Shown here: positions 17,411 to 25,709 of the stretch, in pieces
Position numbering within the stretch: position 1 is the first letter of the stretch
How the letters are laid out: each line of letters starts with the position of its first letter
Made by a program: the position numbers and the translations under genes
Source: Prauserella shujinwangii
GTDB lineage: Bacteria; Actinomycetota; Actinomycetes; Mycobacteriales; Pseudonocardiaceae
Reading direction: 5' to 3'
Length of the DNA: 64,000 bases
Assembly: GCF_003001955.1 (NCBI RefSeq)
Contig: NZ_PVNH01000012.1
Coordinates: 1 to 64,000 of the forward strand
Notes under the pieces: model-generated
What the model saw: only the letters and a program-made list of their open reading frames with translations
Database searches by the model: none
Told to the model about the DNA's origin: nothing

Positions 17411-18622
17411 TCAGCCCTTGATTTCCGTCCAGGCGCGGGTCCACTCGCCGTAGTCCTTGCACTTCACGTCGGTCCGGCCGTCGACGCACTGCGCGATCGG
17501 CGTGGTCCAGTACCAGATCTGCGAGGCGTACTCGGCGTCACCGGCGTGGTAGTTGTCGCAGTGCTTCGGGTCCTCGGTGAGGTCGCAGGCCTTCGGGTTG
17601 GCCGGGGCCTCGCCGAAGTACTCGGCCACGGCGGCGTTGGCCTCCGGGCTGATGATGTGGTTCAGCCACTGGTAGGCGCACGTCTTGCGCTCCGACTTCG
17701 CCGACACCATCCACGTGTCCGACCAGCCGGTCGCGCCCTCGGACGGCAGCACGGAGCTCACCGGGGCGCCCTCGGCCTCGGTCAGGTTCACCGTCACCTG
17801 CCAGGCGGTACCGGCGACGACGTCGCCGTTCTTCAGCGCCTGGCTCTCCTTGAGGTAGTCCGACCAGTACTCGCTCACCATCGGCCGCTGCTTCTTCAGC
17901 AGGTCCACGGCGGCGGTGAACTGCTTGTCGTCCAGCGCGTACGGGTTCTGGATGCCGAGCTCGGGGCGGTGCTTCATCAGGTACAGCGCGGCGTCGGCGA
18001 TGTAGATGGGCGAGTCGTACGCGGTGATCTTGCCCCGGTAAGGCGAGTTCTCGTCGAACACCACCGACCACGAGTCGGGAGCGGGCTTCACCTTGTCGGT
18101 GCGGTAGGCGAGCACGTTCGCGCCCCAGCCGTGCGGCACGCCGTAGGACGTGCCGTCGACGCTGTTCCACGTCTTGTTCTTGAGGAAGTCGTAGACGTCG
18201 GGGTAGTTCGGGATGAGGTCGGTGTTGACCGGCTCGACGTCGCCCGCGGCGATGAGCCGCAGCGAGGCGTCGCCCGAGGCGGACACCACGTCGTACTCGC
18301 CGGTCTTCATCAGGTTGACGGCCTCGTCGGAGGTGCCGAACGGTTTGACGTTGACCTGGCAGCCCGTCTCCTTCTCGAACGGGGTCACCCAGTCCACGGC
18401 CGGGTCGTTGGAGCCGTCCTCGGCGTAGCCGGGCCACGCGAGGATGTTCAGCTGCCCCTCCGGCTCGCCCAGGGTCTCCAGCGCGGCCAGGTCCGGCGGC
18501 TGGAAGCCCTGGCCGCCGGGGGCACCCTGCGACGAGTCGCCGCCGGTGGTGCCGCACGAGGCCAGCACCGTGCCGACGCACGCCAGGCCCGCCAGCAGGC
18601 GGACGGTCTTGCGCTTGTTCAT
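17411..18622 (-). CDS. potD: Polyamine ABC transporter substrate-binding lipoprotein (PotD-like)
   Basis: 403 residues from ATG 18622, with GGAGAGAG upstream. The signal peptide ends in lipobox LASC (Cys about 23), so it is anchored outside the membrane. The mature part is a two-lobed periplasmic-binding fold of the spermidine/putrescine type: NILAWPGYAEDG, FEKETGCQVNVKPFGTSDE, YDVVSASGDASLRLIAAGDVEP and PYGVPHGWGAN-like hinge segments. Aromatic residues in the predicted site (Trp, Tyr) would stack on an amine substrate. Extra Cys in the C-terminal third may form disulfides. An in-frame extension to 18778 would bury the signal peptide. Confidence 0.9.
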   Translation of the reverse strand: MNKRKTVRLLAGLACVGTVLASCGTTGGDSSQGAPGGQGFQPPDLAALETLGEPEGQLNILAWPGYAEDGSNDPAVDWVTPFEKETGCQVNVKPFGTSDEAVNLMKTGEYDVVSASGDASLRLIAAGDVEPVNTDLIPNYPDVYDFLKNKTWNSVDGTSYGVPHGWGANVLAYRTDKVKPAPDSWSVVFDENSPYRGKITAYDSPIYIADAALYLMKHRPELGIQNPYALDDKQFTAAVDLLKKQRPMVSEYWSDYLKESQALKNGDVVAGTAWQVTVNLTEAEGAPVSSVLPSEGATGWSDTWMVSAKSERKTCAYQWLNHIISPEANAAVAEYFGEAPANPKACDLTEDPKHCDNYHAGDAEYASQIWYWTTPIAQCVDGRTDVKCKDYGEWTRAWTEIKG

Positions 18623-18653
18623 CGGTTCTCTCTCCTTCACCTGTGGATTGGTC

Positions 18654-19751
18654 TCAACTTCCGGCGGCGACGCGGAAGCTGTGCTCGTCGCGCCAGACGA
18701 GCCGGACCCGGCTGCCGTCGAGCCGCAGCGCGTCGGCCGCGGGACCCTCGTTCGGCCGGACGACCGAGAGCTGACCACCCGCGTCGAGCGACACCTCGTA
18801 GCGGACGGTGGCGCCCGCGTAGACGACGCTGGTGACGGCGCCCGTCGCGCTGGTCTCCCCCGCCTGCGCCGGGACGGCGAGGTCGGCGTCGATGCGGATC
18901 TTCTCCGGCCGGATGCTGTAGATCCCGCGCCTGCCGATCACCTGCTCCGCGGCGGGTCCGCTGAGCAGGTTGGACGTTCCGACGAAGCCGGCGACGAACG
19001 CCGACGCCGGCCGCTCGTACACCTCGACGGGGCTGCCGACCTGCTCGATCGCCCCGTTGTTGAAGACCGCGATGCGGTCGCTCATGGTGAGCGCCTCGTC
19101 CTGGTCGTGGGTCACGAAGACGAACGTGATGCCGACCTCGCGCTGGATCTGTTTCAGCTCGACCTGCATGGCCTGCCGCAGCTTCAGGTCCAGGGCGCCG
19201 AGCGGCTCGTCGAGCAGCAGCACCCTCGGCCGGTTCACCAGCGCCCTGGCGAGCGCGACCCGCTGCCGCTGCCCGCCGGAGAGCTGGGAGGGCTTGCGGC
19301 CCGCGAAGTCCTCCAGCCGCACCGTGCGCAGGGCCTCCAGGGCGCGCTCCCTGCGCTGCGCCCTCGGCACGCGCTTGACCCGCAGCCCGTACTCGACGTT
19401 GGCGAGGACGTTCATGTGCGGGAACAGCGCGTAGTCCTGGAACACCGTGTTGACGTCCCGCTGGAACGGCGCCAGCGTGCTGACGTCCCGCCCGGCGAGT
19501 TCGACGGTGCCGCTGGTGGGCAGCTCGAACCCGGCGATCATGCGCAGCACGGTGGTCTTGCCCGAACCGGAGGGCCCGAGCATCGAGAAGAACTCGCCCT
19601 GCGCGATGTCGAGGTCGACGCCGTCGACCGCGGTGACCGGCCCGAACGCCTTGCGCAGCGCGCGCAGGCGCACCGCGGGTTCGGCGTCGCGCCCCGCCCG
19701 CTCCCCTGCCGGGTCCTGGACCGCCAGGGACGGTGCCTGGTTCGGCGACAT
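18654..19751 (-). CDS. potA: Polyamine ABC transporter ATP-binding protein (PotA-like)
   Basis: 365 residues. Walker A GPSGSGKT (59-66), Q-loop FQDYALFPH, signature LSGGQRQ (157-163), Walker B VLLLDEP (177-183) and H-loop VFVTHD (211-216) are all intact. The C-terminal TOBE/OB regulatory region runs from about 240 on. The gene follows GGAGGAAGG. It energises PotBC. It comes second in the operon, before the binding protein. Confidence 0.93.
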   Translation of the reverse strand: MSPNQAPSLAVQDPAGERAGRDAEPAVRLRALRKAFGPVTAVDGVDLDIAQGEFFSMLGPSGSGKTTVLRMIAGFELPTSGTVELAGRDVSTLAPFQRDVNTVFQDYALFPHMNVLANVEYGLRVKRVPRAQRRERALEALRTVRLEDFAGRKPSQLSGGQRQRVALARALVNRPRVLLLDEPLGALDLKLRQAMQVELKQIQREVGITFVFVTHDQDEALTMSDRIAVFNNGAIEQVGSPVEVYERPASAFVAGFVGTSNLLSGPAAEQVIGRRGIYSIRPEKIRIDADLAVPAQAGETSATGAVTSVVYAGATVRYEVSLDAGGQLSVVRPNEGPAADALRLDGSRVRLVWRDEHSFRVAAGS

Positions 19752-19772
19752 GGTCGGTTGTCCTTCCTCCGG

Positions 19773-21194
19773 TCAGAACGCGGTCATGACGTGCTTGACG
19801 CGGGTGTAGTCCTCGAACCCGTAGAGCGAGAGGTCCTTGCCGTAGCCGGACTTCTTGAAGCCGCCGTGCGGCATCTCGGCGACCAGCGGGATGTGGGTGT
19901 TGATCCACACGCAGCCGAAGTCGAGCCGCGCGGACAGCCGCATCGCGCGGGCGTGGTCGCCGGTCCACACCGACGACGCGAGCCCGTACCGCACGTCGTT
20001 GGCCAGGTGTACGGCCTGCGCCTCGTCGCCGAACCGTTGGACCGTGATCACCGGGCCGAACACCTCGTCCTGCACGATCTCGTCGTCCTGCCGGACGCCC
20101 GCGATCACCGTGGGCTGGTAGAAGAACCCGGTCTCGCCCTCGCGCTGACCGCCACTGTGGACGGTGGCGTGCGCGGGCAACCGCTCGACGAACCCGGAGA
20201 CCCTGGCGAGCTGGTCGGCGTTGTTGAGCGGCCCGTAGGCCACGTCCGGGTCGTCCGGACGCCCGGTGCGCGTGCCCTCGGCCTGCCTGGTCAGCGCGGC
20301 GAGGAAGTCGTCGTGCACCGAGGAGTGCACGAGCACCCGGGTGGCGGCCGTGCAGTCCTGGCCCGCGTTGAAGTACCCGGCGGCGGCGACGGCCTCGGCG
20401 GCGGCGGCCACGTCGGCATCGGCGAACACCAGCACGGGCGCCTTGCCGCCCAGCTCCAGGTGCACCCGCTTCACGTCGGCGGCCGCCGCGCCGGCGACCT
20501 CCACGCCGGCGCGGACCGAGCCGGTGATCGAGACCATGGCCGGGATCGGGTGCTCGACCAGCGCGCGGCCGGTGTCCCGGTCGCCGCAGAGCACGTTGAG
20601 CACCCCGGCGGGCAGGAACTCCGCGCAGATCTCGGCCAGCAGCAACGTCGAGGCGGGGGTGGTGTCCGACGGCTTGAGCACCACGGTGTTGCCCGCCGCG
20701 AGCGCGGGGGCGATCTTCCAGATGGCCATCATCAGCGGGTAGTTCCAGGGCGTGACCTGCGCGCACACGCCGACCGGCTCGCGCCGCACGAACGACGTGT
20801 GCCCGGCCAGGTACTCGGCGGCGGCCCTGCCCTCCAGCACCCGCGCGGCACCGGCGAAGAAGCGGAGGTGGTCGAGCACCATCGGCAGCTCCTCGGCGCG
20901 GGTCAGCGCGAGCGGCTTGCCGGTGTCCGCCGACTCGACGCCGATGACCTCGTCGGCCCTCGACTCGATCGCGTCCGCGATGCGCAGCAGGGCCAGCTGC
21001 CGGTCGGCGGGGGTGGCGTCCCGCCAGGTCTCGAAGGCGGTGGCCGCGGCGCGCAGGGCGCGGTCGACGTCCTCGGCGCCCGCGACCGGCGCGGCGCAGT
21101 ACGGCTGCCCCGTGACCGGGTCGATGATGTCGGCGACCGTGTCGCCAGCGGGCTCGACGTACTCGCCGCCCACGAAGTGCTTGAGCTGTCGCAT
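19773..21194 (-). CDS. Gamma-aminobutyraldehyde dehydrogenase-like aldehyde dehydrogenase
   Basis: 473 residues from ATG 21194. It is an NAD(P)-dependent aldehyde dehydrogenase with the VTPWNYPLMMA cofactor strand, catalytic Glu in HLELGGKAPV and catalytic Cys in FNAGQDCTAATR. Length and context (first gene of a polyamine importer operon, with GABA genes 3 kb away) point to oxidation of 4-aminobutyraldehyde to GABA (PatD/Prr/PuuC type). A promoter whose spacer and -10 are covered by a palindrome lies directly before the ATG, which leaves almost no leader. Confidence 0.85.
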   Translation of the reverse strand: MRQLKHFVGGEYVEPAGDTVADIIDPVTGQPYCAAPVAGAEDVDRALRAAATAFETWRDATPADRQLALLRIADAIESRADEVIGVESADTGKPLALTRAEELPMVLDHLRFFAGAARVLEGRAAAEYLAGHTSFVRREPVGVCAQVTPWNYPLMMAIWKIAPALAAGNTVVLKPSDTTPASTLLLAEICAEFLPAGVLNVLCGDRDTGRALVEHPIPAMVSITGSVRAGVEVAGAAAADVKRVHLELGGKAPVLVFADADVAAAAEAVAAAGYFNAGQDCTAATRVLVHSSVHDDFLAALTRQAEGTRTGRPDDPDVAYGPLNNADQLARVSGFVERLPAHATVHSGGQREGETGFFYQPTVIAGVRQDDEIVQDEVFGPVITVQRFGDEAQAVHLANDVRYGLASSVWTGDHARAMRLSARLDFGCVWINTHIPLVAEMPHGGFKKSGYGKDLSLYGFEDYTRVKHVMTAF

Positions 21195-21202
21195 GGCGCG
21201 AA

Positions 21203-21231
21203 AACATATAACTCCATATGTAATAGGACAA
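21203..21231 (-). promoter_or_regulatory. Promoter of the polyamine operon with overlapping operator palindrome
   Basis: On the minus strand TTGTCC (21231-21226), a 17-base spacer, then TATGTT (21208-21203). The palindrome ACATAT-N6-ATATGT (21204-21221) covers the -10 and part of the spacer. The start codon at 21194 lies about 8 bases past the -10, so the mRNA is probably leaderless. The divergent GntR-type gene at 21295 is the obvious candidate repressor. AT-rich sequence stands out from the GC-rich surroundings. Confidence 0.6.
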
Positions 21232-21294
21232 GACTTTGGGGCAAGATTGCCTCCATCGGGGAGTTCTGGCGTTCGACGAGGAGCCGAGGGGACG

Positions 21295-22038
21295 ATGGCG
21301 AAGCGGATCTCGCACGGTGCGCGCACGGCGGTGTTCGCGCCGCTGGACCAGACCGGGCGGGTGGAGGCCGTCACGAGACGGCTGGTCGACGCCATCACGC
21401 TCGGGCTGCTCGCCGACGAGGAGCAGCTGCCCAGCGAGGCGGAACTGGCAGGCCAGTTCGGCGTCTCGACGGTGACCGTGCGCGAGGCGCTCATGGCGCT
21501 GCGGCAGCAGGGGCTGGTCGAGACCCGGCGCGGGCGCACCGGCGGCAGCTTCGTCCGCGCGCCCCGCGACCCGGCGGCGGCCTCCCTGCGGGAACGGCTG
21601 CGCACGCTGACCCTGACCGACCTGCGCGACCTCGGCGACCACTACATCGCCGTGGCGGGGGCGGCCGCCCGGCTGGCCGCCGAGCGCAGCTCCGCCGAGG
21701 ACGTCGAGCGGCTGGAGCTGGCCACGGAGGACCTGCGCGACGCGAAGGGCGCCGAGGCGTCCCGCGCCGAGCGGCACTTCCACCTGGAGGTCGCCGCCGC
21801 CGCGCAGTCACCGCGGCTGACCCACCAGGAGGTGCGGCTGCAGGGCGAGCTCGGCGCCCTGCTCTGGCTCGCGACCGGGGACGCCGGGCCGCACGAGGAC
21901 GCCTACGCCGAGCACCAGGCCATCACCGACGCCATCGCCGACGCCGACGGCGAGCTCGCCCGCAGGCTCACCGAAGAACACATCTTGGCAGCGATCGACC
22001 GGTTGGCGGAGCTGCACCTAGGCCTTTTGGCGCCCTGA
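21295..22038 (+). CDS. GntR/FadR-family transcriptional regulator
   Basis: 247 residues from ATG 21295. The N-terminal winged helix-turn-helix (about 20-90) has QLPSEAELAGQFGVSTVTVREAL followed by the wing RRGRTGGSFVRAP. The C-terminal FCD/FadR-type all-helical domain (about 100-245) has the metal-ligand-like residues in RAERHFHLEVAAAA and the late HILAAIDR region. It is divergent from the polyamine import operon and most likely represses it, with a polyamine-derived metabolite as effector. The soluble Cache gene follows by 33 bases. Confidence 0.88.
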   Translation: MAKRISHGARTAVFAPLDQTGRVEAVTRRLVDAITLGLLADEEQLPSEAELAGQFGVSTVTVREALMALRQQGLVETRRGRTGGSFVRAPRDPAAASLRERLRTLTLTDLRDLGDHYIAVAGAAARLAAERSSAEDVERLELATEDLRDAKGAEASRAERHFHLEVAAAAQSPRLTHQEVRLQGELGALLWLATGDAGPHEDAYAEHQAITDAIADADGELARRLTEEHILAAIDRLAELHLGLLAP

Positions 22039-22071
22039 GCCCTAAGCTGCCCCGATCGCAGGAGACGCAAG

Positions 22072-22830
22072 GTGGGATCCATCGTGAAGAACACGCGCAC
22101 GCTGGTCGGCGACGAGATGGCCGAGGCGGTCTCGGCACTGGTCGAGGGAGTGTTCGACAGCCTGGCCCCGCTCGTCACGCAGGCCGACGCGCTGTTCGCC
22201 GGCGCGGGCGAGGCCGGGGTGCGCGCGGCCGACCTCGACCGGCTGCGACCCGGCGTGCTGCGGATCCTGGCGGGGCCACGCGGGCTCGTCGTCGGGGCGG
22301 GCTGCATCACCGCACCACACGCGCTCGCCGACCAGGAGCTCGGCTTCGAGTGGTGGACGAGGACCTCCGACGCCGCTCCCAGCCGGCTGTGCGTCAGCCT
22401 CGACCCGGCGAGCGACCACTTCCTCGACTACACCCGCCAGTCGTGGTTCACGGTGCCGAGGGACACCGGCCGCAGGCACATCACCGGGCCCTACGTCGAC
22501 TACCTGTGCACCGACGAGTACACGATGACCTTCACGGTGCCGGTCCGCCCCGGCGGCAGGTTCGCGGGCGTGGTCGGGGCCGACGTCTTCGTCCGGGAGC
22601 TGGAACACGTGCTGCGGCCGAGGCTGCGCGGGCTCCCCGGCCGCGCGGCACTGGTCAACGCCCAGGGCCGGGTCGTGGTCTCCAACAGCGCCCGGCAGGC
22701 GACCGGCTCGCTGGTGCGGGCGATCGACATCCCGGCGTGGTGGAGCGGCGGCGCCGAACCGATGGTGACCGACGGCGTCACCCTGCGCCGCTGCGGGGAC
22801 GCCCCCATCGCCCTGCTCGTCTCGCCCTGA
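22072..22830 (+). CDS. Soluble Cache (PDC-like) domain protein
   Basis: 252 residues from GTG 22072, with AGGAG upstream. An opening helix (LVGDEMAEAVSALVEGVFDSL) is followed by a region resembling an extracytoplasmic Cache/PDC sensor: EWWTR, HFLDYTRQSWFTVPRD, GPYVDYLCTDEYTMTF and FAGVVGADVFVRELE. Such domains usually bind amino acids or amines, and the conserved DYTRQSWF and VGADV elements fit. There is no signal peptide or membrane segment and no output domain, which is unusual. It sits between the GntR and PucR regulators of this module, so it may be a cytoplasmic ligand-binding partner. That role is inference. Confidence 0.65.
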   Translation: MGSIVKNTRTLVGDEMAEAVSALVEGVFDSLAPLVTQADALFAGAGEAGVRAADLDRLRPGVLRILAGPRGLVVGAGCITAPHALADQELGFEWWTRTSDAAPSRLCVSLDPASDHFLDYTRQSWFTVPRDTGRRHITGPYVDYLCTDEYTMTFTVPVRPGGRFAGVVGADVFVRELEHVLRPRLRGLPGRAALVNAQGRVVVSNSARQATGSLVRAIDIPAWWSGGAEPMVTDGVTLRRCGDAPIALLVSP

Positions 22831-22843
22831 CCACGGCCCGCGC

Positions 22844-24295
22844 TCACGGGCCCGCGTGCAGGGCCAGCCAGAACTCGGCGCGGGTGCCGGGGCGGTCGAG
22901 GTCCCTTCCGGTCAGCCGCGCCACCTTCGCCATGCGGTTGCGCAAAGTGTGCCGGTGCACGCCCAGCCGCGCCGCGGCCCGGTCCCAGTGCCCGTTGTGC
23001 TCCAGCCAGCACCGCAGCGAATCCTCCAGCTCACCGCGCCCCGTCCCGGCATGGTCGCGCAGCGGGCCGAGCAGCGCGTCGGCGAAGGCCCGCGCCCGGT
23101 CCGGCCCGACCAGCTCCAGCAGCCCGCCACCCGCGTGCTCGGCGAAGCGCAGCACGGGCCTGCGCTCGGCGAGCGCCGCCTCCGCGGCCGCCCTCGCCTG
23201 CCGGTACCCCGCCGCGACGTCCGTTGTGGACGGTGAGACACCCGCGTGCAGGCCCGCGGTTTCGGCGACCCGCACGGCGTCCCGCTCGGCGCCGAGCACC
23301 AGCACGGCGCCGTCGTACTCGGCGAAGAACGCCCCGGTGGGCTCGGTCTCCAGCAACTCGACGGCGACGGCGCGGGCCCGTGCGGTACCGGCGAGCACCG
23401 TCACCGTCCACGGTGGTCCGGCCACGGCGCCGAACACCGTGCCGATCGTCTCCAGCGCCAGTCCGGCCTGCCCGCCCAGCAGCAGCCCGGCCAGCCCGGA
23501 CCGCAACCCGCGCAGGCTCTCCCCCCGCGCGCGGTCCCGCTCCAGCGCCAGGGACAGCAGCGACGCCGCCGTGGTCACGACGTGCCGGTCGGCGCTGTCC
23601 AGCCGGTGCGGCGAGCCCACCGCGAGGAACCCGCGCCCCCGGCTGCCCAGCGCCTGCACCAGCACCTCGTCGCCGCCCACCGTCGTCACCAGGGACCCGC
23701 TGCCCGCCTGCCGCAGCTCGCCGCGCAGCGCACCGGCGCGGGACCGGGCGGCGGCGGGCGCCGCCTCCCGCACGGCTCCGCTGCCGTCGAGCAACAGCAC
23801 CCACGCGTCGACGAGCCGCGCGAGCTTGCGCACGAGCGCGCCGGGCCCCCGGCGGGCGAGCGCGGTGCGCGTCAGCTCCTGCTGTCCCCGGCCCGTGCGC
23901 ACGACGGCCGCGTACTCGTCCGCGGCCACGGCCGCCGACACCGCCTTGGTGATGGCGATGAACGGCGTGCGCCTCGGCACCTCCAGCAGCGGCAGCCCCG
24001 CCTCCCCCGCCGCCGCGACCAGCGCGGGCGGCACCTCGTCGTGGCTGAGACCGCTGCCGAAGCCCACCCCGGCCACACCCGCCGCCACGAGCCGGTCCAC
24101 GTAGTCGGCGGCCGGCTCGGCGCCGAGGGTGAGGCCGGTGGTGAGCAGCAGCTCGCCGCCGTCGAGGAACGCCGTCGGGTCGGCCAGCTCGGTGGGGTGC
24201 ACCCAGGCGATCCCGCGGTCGAGCCCGGCCGCACCCGCGCGGACGCGCAGGCCAAGCGAGGGCCGGGCGGCCAGGCCGCGCAGGGTCAGTGCCAT
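22844..24295 (-). CDS. PucR-family transcriptional regulator
   Basis: 483 residues from ATG 24295. The N-terminal PucR sensor domain (about 1-125) begins MALTLRGLAA and contains ELLLTTGLTLG. A GGDEF-like/CdaR middle region follows. The C-terminal helix-turn-helix (about 425-475) reads WDRAAARLGVHRHTLRNRMAKV. Regulators of this type commonly sit beside gabT and activate GABA catabolism. Here it is divergent from gabT with 76 bases between them. It converges with the Cache gene, with 13 bases between stops. A longer in-frame version is not supported. Confidence 0.88.
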   Translation of the reverse strand: MALTLRGLAARPSLGLRVRAGAAGLDRGIAWVHPTELADPTAFLDGGELLLTTGLTLGAEPAADYVDRLVAAGVAGVGFGSGLSHDEVPPALVAAAGEAGLPLLEVPRRTPFIAITKAVSAAVAADEYAAVVRTGRGQQELTRTALARRGPGALVRKLARLVDAWVLLLDGSGAVREAAPAAARSRAGALRGELRQAGSGSLVTTVGGDEVLVQALGSRGRGFLAVGSPHRLDSADRHVVTTAASLLSLALERDRARGESLRGLRSGLAGLLLGGQAGLALETIGTVFGAVAGPPWTVTVLAGTARARAVAVELLETEPTGAFFAEYDGAVLVLGAERDAVRVAETAGLHAGVSPSTTDVAAGYRQARAAAEAALAERRPVLRFAEHAGGGLLELVGPDRARAFADALLGPLRDHAGTGRGELEDSLRCWLEHNGHWDRAAARLGVHRHTLRNRMAKVARLTGRDLDRPGTRAEFWLALHAGP

Positions 24296-24297
24296 GT

Positions 24298-24355
24298 TGG
24301 CGAATCTTAGCCCGCCGGTTCGCCATTCCGGCAGGCTGACGTCCCCGGTTCGCCG
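24298..24355. promoter_or_regulatory. Repeated TTCGCC boxes between pucR-type gene and gabT
   Basis: TGGCGAA (24298-24304) and TTCGCCA (24319-24325) form a 7-base inverted repeat. A further TTCGCCGG copy lies at 24349-24356, 30 bases after the second. They fill the 76-base divergent spacer and are candidate binding sites for the PucR-type regulator. Function is not shown by sequence alone. Confidence 0.4.
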
Positions 24356-24371
24356 GCCCATGCTGGGTGAC

Positions 24372-25709
24372 ATGACGGCCTCGACCACACCAGCCACCTC
24401 GGCGCGCCTGCGGACCGAGATCCCCGGCCCGGCCTCCCGCGCGCTGCAGGAGCGGCGCGCGGCCACCGTCGCGGCGGGCGTGAGCTCCGTGCTGCCGGTG
24501 TACGTCACCTCCGCCAGCGGCGGACTGCTCACCGACGCCGACGGCAACACCCTCATCGACCTCGGCTCGGGCATCGCCGTGACCAACGTCGGGCACGCCG
24601 CGCCCGCCGTCGTGGACCGCGTGCGCGAGCAGGCGGAGCGGTTCGCGCACACCTGCTTCATGGTCACTCCCTACGAGGGCTACGTGGCGGTGTGCGAGGC
24701 GCTCGCCGAACTCACCCCCGGCGACTTCGCCAAGCGCTCGGCGCTGTTCAACTCGGGGGCCGAGGCCGTCGAGAACGCGGTGAAGATCGCCCGCGTGGCC
24801 ACCGGACGGCAGGCGGTCGTGGTGTTCGACCACGCCTACCACGGCCGCACCAACCTCACGATGGCGCTGACCGCCAGGTCGGTGCCGTACAAGCACGGTT
24901 TCGGCCCGTTCGCCCCGGAGGTGTACCGGGTGCCGGGCTCCTACCCGTACCGCGACGGGCTGACCGGCGAGCAGGCCGCCGCGGCCGCGCTGGACCGCGT
25001 CGACAAGCAGGTCGGCGGCGACTCCGTGGCCGCCGTGGTGATCGAGCCGATCCAGGGTGAGGGCGGGTTCGTCGAGCCCGCGCCGGGCTTCCTGCCCGCG
25101 CTGTCCCGCTGGTGTTCCGAGCAGGGTGCCGTGTTCGTCGCCGACGAGGTGCAGACCGGTTTCTGCCGCACCGGGGACTGGTTCGCCAGCGAGCACGAGG
25201 ACGTGGTGCCCGACCTGGTCGCCACGGCGAAGGGCATCGCGGGCGGGCTGCCGCTGGCCGCCGTGACCGGCCGCGCCGACCTGCTCGACGCCGTCCCGCC
25301 CGGCGGGCTCGGCGGCACCTACGGCGGGAACCCGATCGCCTGCGCCGCCGCGCTCGGCGCGATCGAGACCCTGCGCACCCGCGACCTGGCCGCCGCGGCC
25401 CGGCGCATCGGCGAGACGGCACTGCCGCGCCTGCGCGCGCTGGCGGACGAGACGGGGATCATCGGCGACGTGCGAGGCCGGGGTGCGATGCTCGCCGCCG
25501 AGTTCGTCCGGCCGGGCACGGACGAGCCCGACCCGGACGTCACCCGGCGGGTCGCCGCGGCCTGCCACCAGGCCGGTGTGGTGGTGCTGACCTGCGGCAC
25601 CCACGGCAACGTCGTCCGGCTGCTGCCGCCGCTGGTGCTGCCGGACGACCTGCTCGACGAGGGCCTTTCCGTGCTGGACCGGGCCGTCCGGGCGGAGGCG
25701 GGCCGGTGA
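24372..25709 (+). CDS. gabT: 4-aminobutyrate aminotransferase
   Basis: 445 residues from ATG 24372. It is a class III PLP aminotransferase that converts GABA and 2-oxoglutarate to succinic semialdehyde and glutamate. The PLP site shows [15 protein letters not shown], the aromatic stacking [10 protein letters not shown], the [11 protein letters not shown] and [12 protein letters not shown] segments and the Schiff-base Lys in [12 protein letters not shown]. The closing [15 protein letters not shown] loop is intact. It overlaps the next aldehyde dehydrogenase by 4 bases, so the two are translationally coupled. Confidence 0.92.
   Translation: MTASTTPATSARLRTEIPGPASRALQERRAATVAAGVSSVLPVYVTSASGGLLTDADGNTLIDLGSGIAVTNVGHAAPAVVDRVREQAERFAHTCFMVTPYEGYVAVCEALAELTPGDFAKRSALFNSGAEAVENAVKIARVATGRQAVVVFDHAYHGRTNLTMALTARSVPYKHGFGPFAPEVYRVPGSYPYRDGLTGEQAAAAALDRVDKQVGGDSVAAVVIEPIQGEGGFVEPAPGFLPALSRWCSEQGAVFVADEVQTGFCRTGDWFASEHEDVVPDLVATAKGIAGGLPLAAVTGRADLLDAVPPGGLGGTYGGNPIACAAALGAIETLRTRDLAAAARRIGETALPRLRALADETGIIGDVRGRGAMLAAEFVRPGTDEPDPDVTRRVAAACHQAGVVVLTCGTHGNVVRLLPPLVLPDDLLDEGLSVLDRAVRAEAGR

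Noticed and set aside
18444-24104. An 1886-residue plus-strand open frame across potA, the dehydrogenase and the regulators
   Set aside because: Composition is that of an antisense shadow and it crosses five real genes. The length reflects GC content, not coding.
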